64,000 nt of DNA from Streptomyces endocoffeicus (lineage in GTDB: Bacteria; Actinomycetota; Actinomycetes; Streptomycetales; Streptomycetaceae), in NCBI RefSeq assembly GCF_016741935.1, contig NZ_JAERRG010000009.1:186001-250000 (forward strand), in the 5' to 3' direction. Positions 1 to 8,116 of the stretch are shown here, piece by piece; within the stretch, counting starts at the first letter, position 1, and each line of letters opens with the position of its first letter. The translations under genes were made by a program, and so were the position numbers. The notes beneath the pieces are model-generated. The model made no database searches. It was not told the DNA's origin and saw nothing but the letters and a program-made list of their open reading frames with translations.

Positions 1-1
1 G

Positions 2-763
2 GGCTGTGCGGGCTACCGGATCGCCGCTGGCCGGGCAGTCGGCACCGAGGGGTATGCCGTCGGCGGGTGAGGTTCTGCGTGTCGCCTGGGCGACGCAGAT
101 GAGCTCCGGCCCGTGGTACTGGTGCAGACGGGCTGTGTGGATGCCGGGGGCGGCGCATAGCCCGTGCAGCTCCCGCTGGACGGGGTCCGTTCTGGGCACC
201 TGGCCGTCACGGCGTGCCGCGATAGCCAGGCGTATCACGCGCGGCCCCAGAGCGAATTTCTTCCGCTCCAGGGGGATGACCAGGCCCAGCGTCGTCAGGG
301 CACGCAGCAACCGATAGGTGGTTGACCGCGAAAGGCTGGTGCGTGCTGCCAGTGCCGACGGCGTTGCCGGGCCCATCTCCAGGGCATTGAGCACGACCGA
401 GGCCCTGTCGAGTACGCCCACTCCGGTGGCGCACAGGTCGCGCGGCTCCCGCTGGACGCGGTCTGTTCTGGGTACCTGGCCGTCACGGCGTGCCGCGATA
501 GCCAGGCGTATCACGCGCGGCCCCAGAGCGAATTCCTTCCCCTCCAGGGGGATGACCAGGCCCAGCGTCGTCAGGACACGCAACAGCCGATAGGTCGTCG
601 GCTGGGAGAAGCCTGAGCGTGCTGTCAGTACCGACACCGTTGCCGGGCCCATCTCCAGGGCATCCAGCAGGACCGAGGCCTTGTCGAGCACGCCCACTCC
701 GGATGATGGTGTATTGGCCCCCATACACATGCTTTCGGTGGAGTCGTCGGCATCCGCGGTCAT
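2..763 (-). CDS. IclR-family regulator with two tandem DNA-binding domains (partial, C-terminus off the left edge)
   Basis: Reading from the ATG at 763 (preceded by AAGGAAAAGGAAC) the frame stays open to the window edge, 254 codons. Residues about 22-90 form an IclR-type winged HTH (TTYRLLRVLTTLGLV). The same module recurs 92 residues later (TTYRLLRALTTLGLV), so the protein has two DNA-binding domains before the expected effector domain. IclR proteins normally have one N-terminal HTH and a C-terminal ligand-binding domain, of which only the beginning may be visible. The gene lies downstream of the conservon operon on the same strand. It could be a functional double-HTH regulator or a recent duplication in a decaying gene; the complete open frame favours the former. 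Confidence 0.75.
   Translation of the reverse strand, partial: MTADADDSTESMCMGANTPSSGVGVLDKASVLLDALEMGPATVSVLTARSGFSQPTTYRLLRVLTTLGLVIPLEGKEFALGPRVIRLAIAARRDGQVPRTDRVQREPRDLCATGVGVLDRASVVLNALEMGPATPSALAARTSLSRSTTYRLLRALTTLGLVIPLERKKFALGPRVIRLAIAARRDGQVPRTDPVQRELHGLCAAPGIHTARLHQYHGPELICVAQATRRTSPADGIPLGADCPASGDPVARTA
149..700 (-). repeat. Direct tandem duplication, 276-bp unit (copies about 425-700 and 149-424)
   Basis: Two adjacent copies, 276 bp (92 codons) apart, encode the duplicated IclR HTH. The stretch around TGGCCGTCACGGCGTGCCGC (200-219 and 479-498) is identical in both copies, while the recognition-helix region has diverged (SGFSQPTTYR against TSLSRSTTYR). The unit is in frame, so the duplication does not break the gene. 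Confidence 0.85.
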
Positions 764-824
764 GTTCCTTTTCCTTACGGGGCAGATTGGTCCGTCGTCG
801 GTGCGGCTGCGGAGGTGAGGGTGT

Positions 825-874
825 CCGCTGCACACGACCGGGCATGGCCCGAGGAGTGTGGTCGTGTGCAGCGG
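825..874 (-). terminator. 15-bp perfect inverted repeat between two minus-strand genes
   Basis: The arms CCGCTGCACACGACC (825-839) and GGTCGTGTGCAGCGG (860-874) are perfectly complementary with a 20-nt spacer. The site lies 3' of the gene ending at 970 and 60 bp upstream of the IclR-type start at 763. It could terminate the former or be an operator of the latter; the long spacer and the position also fit autoregulation by the double-HTH protein. Confidence 0.55.
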
Positions 875-969
875 GGCCTGCCGGGTCGGCAGGCTGCCCC
901 CGTGGGGAGGGGCAGTAAGGGGGCCCCGACGGTTGCGGCGTCAAAGGCCAATAGCGGTCGAGCCGGTGT

Positions 970-1779
970 TTATCCTCCGTCGATGCGACGTAGCCAGGTA
1001 TGGGGCTGGGCGAATTCGTCGAGCGTCGGCACCCATTCGGCGTCGGTCCATACCCGGTTGAACAGCCCTAAGTTGCTGTGTGTGAGGACATGGGCAATAA
1101 ATCGCTCTGCCTGGAGCTCGCGTTTTGAGATACCCGGGTCGAGTAGATGGGCAAAAAGGGATTGCACCCTGTAGCGCGTGGATCTCGGCAGGCGAAGACC
1201 GGTGGTCGGCTTCCCGGGGAGGTGAGGCGTGACCTCGTGGCCGACCCAGTTCGCGTGACCGAACACAAGGCTCGCCAATCGGCTCCACCATGCCCCTTCC
1301 AGTGGCCAGATCCTCGGTGGGAGCACGGTGGCCTCGGTGAGCTGCGCTTGTTGAGCGAGGGCTCGGACGACCCGCTCGCTCAGCGCCTCTGGGACGGCCA
1401 GGACGCCTTGGTGGTGCAGAGCTTCAGGAACGATCAGGGTCTGGGGGCGGCCGATGCTGTCGGTCACCGTCAGCGAGTCGTCCAAAGTCCCTGTCACTCT
1501 GGCCGTCGTGGCCCCCGCGCTGGAGTATGAGTCAACCTTGCGCTGCTCCAGCGGGGTGAGCGTCATGCCGGCGGTATCCCGCCGAGCCAGCCGGCCGTAG
1601 TAGCCGCCGAGCGCTTGTCCCCAGGACTTCATGTCCATGATCCGGTAGGTGACGGTGCTCGGCAGTCGGAGGCCGGTGACCTGTTCGACCAGGGGCGCCG
1701 CGTGGGTGATGACCTCGTGGATCTGTTCGGTCAGGGCGGCGTGATTCCCGGTCTCGTCCCGCACATCGATGGCCGTCAC
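970..1779 (-). CDS. Active-site-less paralogue of the neighbouring HEXXH metalloprotein
   Basis: A 269-residue protein with a GTG start at 1779 and RBS GGAGGG. It aligns along its length with the 284-residue product of 2302..3156: shared MT-IDV-DET start, GRPQTLI block followed by LHH, and GHA-WV block. Where the neighbour has HESVHQW this protein has ALAQQAQL, and EGHAEWV is replaced by FGHANWV, so the expected zinc ligands and catalytic Glu are gone. The RBS and full-length frame suggest a maintained, non-catalytic relative (regulator, decoy or inhibitor) and not debris. Its function is unknown. Confidence 0.7.
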   Translation of the reverse strand: MTAIDVRDETGNHAALTEQIHEVITHAAPLVEQVTGLRLPSTVTYRIMDMKSWGQALGGYYGRLARRDTAGMTLTPLEQRKVDSYSSAGATTARVTGTLDDSLTVTDSIGRPQTLIVPEALHHQGVLAVPEALSERVVRALAQQAQLTEATVLPPRIWPLEGAWWSRLASLVFGHANWVGHEVTPHLPGKPTTGLRLPRSTRYRVQSLFAHLLDPGISKRELQAERFIAHVLTHSNLGLFNRVWTDAEWVPTLDEFAQPHTWLRRIDGG

Positions 1780-2301
1780 GGCTGCCCTCCCGTCTCATTG
1801 GTGTGGGCCGCAGTGGGCGTGGCGAGGGCGCGAGAGAGGCCGGGACGGTATGCCGCACCGGCGCGGTGCGGTCTGGTCGCAATGTATGTGTGAGGCATTG
1901 GGCTTCCTTCTCAAGGGCGATGATCTTGTTCATCGCGCCGAGGCTGGGTGTCCTGTCGTCGGTGACGGCCAGGGGCAGGGGGTCCGCGTGTGTTGCTCAG
2001 CTCGTGGCAGCTCGGGCGCCTGCGTACTGGCAGGCAACGCTCGGGCCTGGCATTGAGCGAAGGGCGGGAGGGGACTGGGCCGAGCGGCCACCGCTTCCGC
2101 CGCTCTCCGGCGAACGCGTCGGCACGCTATGACCGCGGAGTCCTCCCCCGGAGTCCCCGACGGAGAGAGAACAGACGACCGGTTCATGCGGCGACCGTGA
2201 AAGCCGCACCAGATACGGACGGAGCGCCTTCCACGTCGCGTGCCGTGGTTCGCGAACCCGAGAGACATACGACATGAAATCGTCAGCAATGAGCAATTTG
2301 C
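1780..2301. other. 522-bp stretch without a convincing gene between the two paralogues
   Basis: Short overlapping frames exist on both strands (for example 1930..2289 minus), but they are rich in Arg, Pro and Ser and resemble no family. The region probably holds the promoter of the gene starting at 1779. No strong hairpin was noticed. Confidence 0.4.
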
Positions 2302-3156
2302 TCAAAAGCCTACGCGGTGGAACCACTGCTCGACATCGGCGATTTCATCCTCCGTGGGAAGGCACCACTGGTCCTCCCAGACTTTGCTGAACGGGATCAC
2401 GCCGATGCCCTCGACGACGGATTCCACCCAGCGAAGGCCGTCGCTGCGTATACGCTCCATCCGGTCCCCGGCTTGCTCGAGGGCGGCAGGCTGCGCGACT
2501 CTGCGGGCCAGCCACTGGATCACCGCGGTCTGCTTCCGGTAGCGCCACGACCGCCGCAACGGCGCAGGCGTCCGGCCCGGTCCGAACAGACGGCCTGCGA
2601 CCTGCTGAACCACCCATTCGGCGTGCCCTTCGACGAGGTGCATCAGGGCCCGGTCGGGCTGCCTGATGTCGCGTTTCAGGATCGGAAGGGGCATGACCGC
2701 GCCGCGGCTGGCGGTTATCTGCCACTGGTGGACGCTCTCGTGCAGGACGAATCGGTACAGCTCGTTGCTGGCGTAGCGCAGTCCGGTGTGGTGCAGGGCT
2801 TTGGGCGCGATGAGCGTCTGCGGTCGACCGGCGCTGTCGAGCACCGTGCTGCCGTGCGTCATCCACCAGATGTCCGCCGTCCCTGTGCGGTAGAGGCGCT
2901 CTGCCGTGCGTGCCTCGGCTTCCTCTTCGGGGGACGGTGCCGACTTGGCGAAGCGGCCCTCGATCTCGCGGCGCAGGTACGCCATTGATTCCGCGCTCCA
3001 CGCCGCGGGGCTCATCAGGCGGAACCTCAGCACGGGCGGTGGAGTCAGCGCGGTGATGTCCGACACCAGCTCGGCGGTATCCGTCAGCATCCCTGTGATC
3101 TGGGCGGCGAGATGATGCTCGCGCGCGGTCTCATCAAGGACGTCGATCACGGTCAC
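2302..3156 (-). CDS. HEXXH zinc-metallopeptidase-like protein (zincin)
   Basis: A 284-residue protein with a GTG start at 3156 and RBS GGAGACC. It has H139-E-S-V-H143, the HEXXH zinc site, and an EGHAEWV block at about 176-182 that can supply the third (Glu) ligand, as in gluzincins. Spacing and the two-block layout resemble the zinc-dependent metalloprotease/F420-associated (DUF2342-like) family, but I cannot fix the family by eye. No signal peptide is evident, so a cytoplasmic role is likely. It is the last closely spaced gene of the run that starts at cvnA, 78 bp after the P450. Substrate is unknown. A degenerate paralogue follows at 970..1779. Confidence 0.7.
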   Translation of the reverse strand: MTVIDVLDETAREHHLAAQITGMLTDTAELVSDITALTPPPVLRFRLMSPAAWSAESMAYLRREIEGRFAKSAPSPEEEAEARTAERLYRTGTADIWWMTHGSTVLDSAGRPQTLIAPKALHHTGLRYASNELYRFVLHESVHQWQITASRGAVMPLPILKRDIRQPDRALMHLVEGHAEWVVQQVAGRLFGPGRTPAPLRRSWRYRKQTAVIQWLARRVAQPAALEQAGDRMERIRSDGLRWVESVVEGIGVIPFSKVWEDQWCLPTEDEIADVEQWFHRVGF

Positions 3157-3234
3157 GGGTGGGTCTCCAGATGGTGGTGGGTGGGCAGTTCATGGCCCGT
3201 GCGGCAGCGCCGGCATTCACTGCGCCGGGAGCGG

Positions 3235-4458
3235 TCAGCGAGCGGGGGTGGTGGTCAGGGGGAGGCTGACCCAGCCCCGGATCGTGTTGTTGAGCTGGCG
3301 GCAGGGAGGAGCGGAGGGCACCAGGCGCAGGGTGGGGGTGGCGCGGGCGAGGGCGCCGAGCACGGCGGTGATCTTCATATGGGCGAGGTGGCCTCCCGCG
3401 CAGGAGTGCGGGCCGTGGCCGAGGGCCAGGTGGTCAGTGCCGGTGCGGCGGATGCCGCTGCGGCGCATGCGGAACTGGTCGGCGGTGGGACCCCAGACGG
3501 TGTCGTCGCGGTTGGCCGACCCGTACAGCAGGAGGACCTGTGACCCCGCGCTGAGGGGGACGCCGCTGACGGAAGTGTCCTGGGTGACCGTGCGGCAGAC
3601 CCACTGCACGGGCGCGTCGTACCGCAGAGCCTCGCGGACAGCGGCGCCGAGGAATGCGGAGTCGTGGGCGCGCCGGTGCAGGGACCGCCATTGCCGGGGG
3701 GTGCGGGCCAGAAGTCCGAGGAGGGTGGTGATGGCGTGGATCGTGAGCTCGGCGCCGGCCACGAGGTAGGCACTGGCCAGAGGGATGCATTCCGCTTCGG
3801 CGATCTCACCCCGGTCGGCAGCGGCGTAGACCTCGGCGAGCCAGCTGCCGGGACGGACCCTCTCGCGGGTCGCGGAGGTGGCGAGGTAGTCGACCATGGT
3901 CTGGGCGAGAGGGAATGCGGCCCGGGTGCGGCGGGTGTCGGGACCGAAGGCGGAGAAGACTCCCTCGGCCCAGGCCACCAGCTGGTCCCGGTCCCGGCCG
4001 GGCAGACCCGCCAGATAGGTGATGATCTGACCGACGAGAGGGAGGGCGAGGTCGGAGACGGCATCGAAGCGGCCCCGCTGGACGACCTCGGCGACCAGTT
4101 GGTCCGCGTGCCGCCGGATGACCCCGTGGAGGCCGTTGAAGGCGTGGCGGGCGAGCTGGGGGGAGAGCACCCTGCGCAGGCGCGCGTGGTCGGCTCCGTC
4201 GGAGGCCAGCACGCTGCCGGCCAGGGCATCGTTGGCGATGTCGGTGAGCGCCACCCGCGCGCTGCTGAAGCGCCCGGGGTCGGCCAGGGCTGCCTGCACA
4301 TCCGCGTAGCGGGAGATGGCCCAGACCTCGCCGAGCTGCTCCAGCCGTACGGCCGGGCCGAGCTGGCGCAGTCCCGCGTAGAGCGGGTAGGGGTCGTGCA
4401 GTGCCGCGTCGCCGAATAAGTCGATCGACGTGGAGGGCCTGGCCGACAGGAGTGTCAC
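3235..4458 (-). CDS. Cytochrome P450
   Basis: A 407-residue bacterial class I P450. The heme-ligand loop LGHGPHSCAGGHLA has the axial Cys at about 353. The ExxR motif is EALR in the K helix (followed by YDAPVQW), and the I-helix segment reads AGAELTIH, with a Leu before the Thr where many P450s have a second Thr or an acidic residue. It needs a ferredoxin and reductase encoded elsewhere. It sits 115 bp downstream of the acyl-CoA dehydrogenase gene in the conservon operon; P450 genes are common conservon companions. Substrate is unknown. The GTG start at 4458 has no strong RBS, so the start is less certain than the family. Confidence 0.9.
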   Translation of the reverse strand: MTLLSARPSTSIDLFGDAALHDPYPLYAGLRQLGPAVRLEQLGEVWAISRYADVQAALADPGRFSSARVALTDIANDALAGSVLASDGADHARLRRVLSPQLARHAFNGLHGVIRRHADQLVAEVVQRGRFDAVSDLALPLVGQIITYLAGLPGRDRDQLVAWAEGVFSAFGPDTRRTRAAFPLAQTMVDYLATSATRERVRPGSWLAEVYAAADRGEIAEAECIPLASAYLVAGAELTIHAITTLLGLLARTPRQWRSLHRRAHDSAFLGAAVREALRYDAPVQWVCRTVTQDTSVSGVPLSAGSQVLLLYGSANRDDTVWGPTADQFRMRRSGIRRTGTDHLALGHGPHSCAGGHLAHMKITAVLGALARATPTLRLVPSAPPCRQLNNTIRGWVSLPLTTTPAR

Positions 4459-4573
4459 GGGGTAGGGCTTTCTGCAGAGTGGGCGGGGTGGAGTGGAAGC
4501 GGTGGCCGATCAGGCTGATCAGGGCGTCGCGGATCTCTCCAGATGGGGTGGGCAGTTCGTCCAGCGCCAGCGC

Positions 4574-5833
4574 TTACGAGGCAGGATCAGGACCGGCGGT
4601 CACGGTCGGTGCGCGCCGACGTGCACTGCGGCGGATGGCGTGCTGCACGGACCATTCGGCTCGCGCGGGGCCCAGTGCCTGCTCTGCAAGGCGCTTGAGC
4701 TGGAGGTCTTCAGGGCCCGCGGGGGCGTTGATCAGATCGATGTCACGTTTCAGCTGCTCGCACGGGGTGCCGATGCGTCCGGCGTGGCCGCCGTGGAGCT
4801 GCTGGGCATCGTTCGCGGACCGGACGCCCGCGCGGACGGCGGTGAGCTTGCTGTTGATGAGCCAGGCATCGCACGGCTGGCCCTGGTCAAGGAGATAAGC
4901 GGCGTGGTAGGCGACCAGTTCCGCGGTCATGAGCCGGTGCCATATTTCAGCTACCCGGCGGCGGACCGGCTCCAGGTCGGCCAGGTGTCCGGCGTAGCGG
5001 GGCCGGGTGGATACCCATCGGGTTGTCGCCTCGAAAAGGCTCCGATGGATGCCAAGCGCGACGGCGGCGAGGTTGAGGCGCCCCCAGACGACGGAGGACA
5101 GCAGGGCGATGTCCTGGCCGTCGCCGATCTCGCCGATGATGTGGCTCGTAGGGACGTGCACCTGGTTGAAACGGAGCTCGTCGGCGCCGAAGCCGTGGAG
5201 GCCGTTGAGGGGCCTTCGTATGACTTCCAGGCCGGGCATGTGCTGCTCGACCAGGAACGCGGTCAGACTCCTCGGGGCACCTGGCTTGCCGGTACGGGCG
5301 ACGACGCAGTGGACATCACCCAGGGCCGCGTTGCCGATCAGGTCCTTCTCCCCCTCGATGACGAAGCCCGACCTGCCCCTCCGGCGGGCGGTGGTGGTCA
5401 TCCCCTGGACGTGGCTGCCCGTCTCGGGCTCCGTCACCGCTATGGTCGGCCACACCCGCCCGGCGGCTATCTCGGGCAGCCAGGCACGCCGCATCTCCTC
5501 ACTCCCCCGCTCGACGATCGGGGCGGCACCGAGGATGGAGGCTTGCAGGATGGCGCCGGCGGCGGGGCTGACCTCGGATATCCCCGCGAGCACCACCGTT
5601 TTTGCCACGTGCCCTGCGTCCATGCCGCCCCACTCCGGCTCGATGAGCAGCCCGAGCCATCCCGTCTCGCTGACGATCTGACGCACCTCACGGTCGGTGT
5701 GTGGGCCGCGAGCCTCCATCAGCGGCGCGAGCGGGGCAATGGCGGCGGTCACGACGTCCTCGACATGGCGCTGGAGATCCCGGTGGTCCTCGGTCAGGTA
5801 CGGCTGGAAGAGGGGGGCGGAGGCGGCGGGCAT
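4574..5833 (-). CDS. Acyl-CoA dehydrogenase family flavoprotein
   Basis: The start at 5833 (MPAASAPLF) is chosen because GAGGAAGGGA lies 6-15 nt upstream; the longer frame to 6097 runs through the GAF gene. The 419 residues contain the ACAD N-terminal helical domain, the beta domain with AVTEPETGSH and FVIEGEKDLIGNA, and a C-terminal domain with QLHGGHAGRIGTPCEQLKRD, which contacts FAD in this family. It probably oxidises a thioester-bound or related substrate at the alpha-beta position. Its start overlaps the GAF gene by 40 nt and the P450 follows, suggesting a two-step oxidation under conservon control (inference). Confidence 0.88.
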   Translation of the reverse strand: MPAASAPLFQPYLTEDHRDLQRHVEDVVTAAIAPLAPLMEARGPHTDREVRQIVSETGWLGLLIEPEWGGMDAGHVAKTVVLAGISEVSPAAGAILQASILGAAPIVERGSEEMRRAWLPEIAAGRVWPTIAVTEPETGSHVQGMTTTARRRGRSGFVIEGEKDLIGNAALGDVHCVVARTGKPGAPRSLTAFLVEQHMPGLEVIRRPLNGLHGFGADELRFNQVHVPTSHIIGEIGDGQDIALLSSVVWGRLNLAAVALGIHRSLFEATTRWVSTRPRYAGHLADLEPVRRRVAEIWHRLMTAELVAYHAAYLLDQGQPCDAWLINSKLTAVRAGVRSANDAQQLHGGHAGRIGTPCEQLKRDIDLINAPAGPEDLQLKRLAEQALGPARAEWSVQHAIRRSARRRAPTVTAGPDPAS

Positions 5834-6540
5834 GGTCGGTTCCCTTCCTCGAGGGCGCGTGGAGATAGAGCAGAACGGCCCGGCGTGAGCCCCGGACGCT
5901 CGTGTGGGTGAGGGAGGTGAGGGAAGGGCGTCGCCCCGGATCGGCCACCGCTTCCGGAAGCCGCGCGGTGCTCTGTCAGACGCTCCGGCCGGACCCGGGC
6001 ACGGATGTCGGCCATGACCTCGGCCGTGGCGATCTCTACCTGTCCCATGAGCCGATCGGCGTCCGACTCCGGATGTTTGTGCACGTCGATCACGCACACC
6101 GTGCCGAGGACGATGTTGGTGCCTGGATAGATGAGTGGGTCGCCGACGTAGGCGTTGATGCCGATGGCGTCGACCACGAAATTGCCGGAGTAGCGGTGAC
6201 TGGCGTGCACGTCATGAAGCGGCAGACCCAGCTTCCGCTTCACTACATGGGGACACCAGCCGTGCCGGATGTCCATGGTCCGGTCCACGGGAGGCAGCCC
6301 GCTCTCGGGGGGCGGGTTGTGCAGACCGGCGAAACGCTGCCGGTCCAGATAGAAGTTGACCATGGCATACGGGAACCCCGTTGCGATGGCCAGGGCGTCG
6401 GCGATGGCGTCAAAGACAGCGTCGGGGCTGGTGACGCACACACCGTGCTGGGCGAGGAGTTCCTGCCGGGCGTGCAGTTGAGCGAGGTCCTGGCCGGGTG
6501 CGGCCAGGACGCTCTCAGGGCGGTCGTGGTCGGAGGTCAT
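5794..6540 (-). CDS. GAF-domain protein
   Basis: A 248-residue protein whose residues about 20-185 form a GAF-type sensory domain, with ATGFPYAMVNFYLDRQRFAG and NAYVGDPLIYPGTNIVLGTVCVI segments typical of GAF proteins. The last 50 residues are Pro/Ser-rich and overlap the next gene by 40 nt. It overlaps cvnD by 4 nt (ATGA), so it is coupled to the conservon and may sense a ligand or redox state for that system. The WCPHVVKRK segment has a Cys that could be redox-active. No output domain is fused to it. Confidence 0.8.
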   Translation of the reverse strand: MTSDHDRPESVLAAPGQDLAQLHARQELLAQHGVCVTSPDAVFDAIADALAIATGFPYAMVNFYLDRQRFAGLHNPPPESGLPPVDRTMDIRHGWCPHVVKRKLGLPLHDVHASHRYSGNFVVDAIGINAYVGDPLIYPGTNIVLGTVCVIDVHKHPESDADRLMGQVEIATAEVMADIRARVRPERLTEHRAASGSGGRSGATPFPHLPHPHERPGLTPGRSALSPRALEEGNRPCPPPPPPSSSRT

Positions 6541-7157
6541 GAATGACAGTCCAATGCGACGGGAGCGGCGACGATAGGGGCGAGCAGGGCGTGTTCGGCG
6601 AGGGTGATGAGCACCCCGGCGGCTGAACTGCCGTGCCGGGCATCGCAGACGATGACCGGGACGCCGGAGCCGAGACGCAGCGCGTCACGGATCTCGTCCT
6701 CGGGATAGCGGGTGGCACCCTCGAACTGGTTGATGGCGATGACGAACGGCAGACCGCGCTTCTCGAAGTGGTCCACGGCAGCGAAGCTGACCTCCAGGCG
6801 CCGGGTGTCGACCAGCACCACGGCGCCGATCGCACCGGAGGCCAGGTAGTCCCACATGGGGAGGTACCGGGGCTGGCCCGGCGTCCCGAAAAGGAACAGC
6901 TCGAACGGCGGATCGCCGTCGAATGTGATGCGGCCGAAATCCAGGGCCACGGTCGTGGTGGTCTTGTCCTCCACTCCCTCCAGACTGTCGACCTGGGCGC
7001 TGGCCTCGGTCATGGGGGCCTCTGTGGTCAGCGGGGTGATCTCGGAGACGGCCCCGACGAAGGTGGTCTTGCCGACTCCGAGACCGCCCGCGACCATGAT
7101 CTTCGCGGCGTACTGGCTGACCCCGGCAGGGTCAGCCGGCCTTGGATTTGGCGGCAT
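6537..7157 (-). CDS. cvnD: Conservon GTPase CvnD
   Basis: A Ras-like small GTPase of the conservon type with P-loop GGLGVGKT at about 24-31, a switch-II-like GTPGQPRYL segment, the DTRR motif, and AINQFEG in place of a canonical NKxD, which is usual for CvnD proteins. The start is placed at 7157 (MPPNPRP) because AGAGGAAG precedes it; a further in-frame Met lies at 7199. It overlaps cvnC by 26 nt. In characterised conservons CvnD binds GTP and associates with membrane-bound CvnA through CvnB and CvnC, a bacterial analogue of G-protein signalling. Confidence 0.92.
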   Translation of the reverse strand: MPPNPRPADPAGVSQYAAKIMVAGGLGVGKTTFVGAVSEITPLTTEAPMTEASAQVDSLEGVEDKTTTTVALDFGRITFDGDPPFELFLFGTPGQPRYLPMWDYLASGAIGAVVLVDTRRLEVSFAAVDHFEKRGLPFVIAINQFEGATRYPEDEIRDALRLGSGVPVIVCDARHGSSAAGVLITLAEHALLAPIVAAPVALDCHS

Positions 7158-7530
7158 CGGGCCACTTCCTCTTGAGTCCTTCGAGTACGGCTCGTACATC
7201 GTCCGGGGAGTTGGAGTACGCGCTCGCCGGGATCAGCAGGGCCTGTGCATCGAGCAGATCGCCGACCAGGACCTGCACCACCGGGACCGGCTGGCGCAGC
7301 GTTCCGGACAGCTCGGCGATCGAGCGGCGCCGGCTGCGGCACAGCCGCAGGATCTGCTCGGCCTCGGGCGGGCCCTGATCGGGCGGCCGTCCGCCCCCGG
7401 GCTCGACCACCGTGTCTAAGTTCAGGTCCTGGGAGTGGGGGGAGTGGGTGCGGCCGCCCGCGACCGCGTAGGGCCGCACGCTCAGCCTGTCGGCCACGCT
7501 CCAGGGCTCCCCGGGCGCGGGGCTCATCAC
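7132..7530 (-). CDS. cvnC: Conservon protein CvnC (DUF742)
   Basis: A 132-residue DUF742 protein with the family segments VRPYAVAGGRT and AEQILRLCRSRRRSIAELSG, the latter a winged-helix-like core. It ends in a basic tail. It lies between roadblock protein CvnB (4-nt ATGA overlap) and GTPase CvnD (26-nt overlap), the invariant conservon order. It is thought to be part of the membrane-associated CvnABCD complex, with no enzymatic activity of its own. Confidence 0.92.
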   Translation of the reverse strand: MMSPAPGEPWSVADRLSVRPYAVAGGRTHSPHSQDLNLDTVVEPGGGRPPDQGPPEAEQILRLCRSRRRSIAELSGTLRQPVPVVQVLVGDLLDAQALLIPASAYSNSPDDVRAVLEGLKRKWPDAAKSKAG

Positions 7531-8069
7531 GGGGTGTCACTCGCCCCGGCCGCAGTGACCCCGTGTTCCCCCCTACGGACCGGCGTCTGCATGATGTGCG
7601 CGAACTGCTTGATGAGCAGGCCCATCTCGTAGGCGATCACACCGGGCTCCGCATCAGGGTCGGCGAACACACCGAGCACGGTGTCAACCATGCCACCCCG
7701 GTGCTCCTCCGGATGGTGCGAGAACGCCGCAGCATGTCCCCGGCCGGCAACCATCACGAACAGCAGGCAATCCGGGCGCTCCATCAGGATCTGCGTCGGG
7801 GGCAACAACTGGCCGTCGGGGCCAGGAATCCCGCAGCCCAGCGAGAACTGGCTGGAGATGTTTGCGGCCACGCTGTCCGCAGTGTCCTTGCCCATGTTGC
7901 TGTTCTGGAGCAGCAACAGCCCGTCACTGGTGCCGAGCAGAATCCGCGTCACGCCGGGCACCCGCTCTACGAAGCGGTCGGCCAGCCACCCCATCTGCGA
8001 GAGGGGCGTCTCCATCTGCTCCGGCGGGTCATCCGGGGCCGTACCGGTGGCAGGGATGTCGTGGCTCAT
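7527..8069 (-). CDS. cvnB: Conservon roadblock/LC7 protein CvnB
   Basis: A 180-residue protein with a roadblock/LC7 fold: MGWLADRFVERVPGVTRILL, SDGLLLLQNSNM and DCLLFVMVAG segments, as in MglB-like GTPase partners. The C-terminal part is longer than in most roadblock proteins (extra helix with IAYEMGLLIKQFAHIM). It lies 47 bp downstream of cvnA and overlaps cvnC. In the family CvnB binds CvnD and probably acts as its GTPase-activating or scaffold partner. Confidence 0.92.
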   Translation of the reverse strand: MSHDIPATGTAPDDPPEQMETPLSQMGWLADRFVERVPGVTRILLGTSDGLLLLQNSNMGKDTADSVAANISSQFSLGCGIPGPDGQLLPPTQILMERPDCLLFVMVAGRGHAAAFSHHPEEHRGGMVDTVLGVFADPDAEPGVIAYEMGLLIKQFAHIMQTPVRRGEHGVTAAGASDTP

Positions 8070-8116
8070 GGATGGACTCCTGGGGTCGGGATGGCCTCCT
8101 CAAGCGGGGGCCTTGG

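Noticed and set aside
4493..5911. 472-residue plus-strand open frame
   Set aside because: Antisense to the acyl-CoA dehydrogenase gene, with no recognisable motif.
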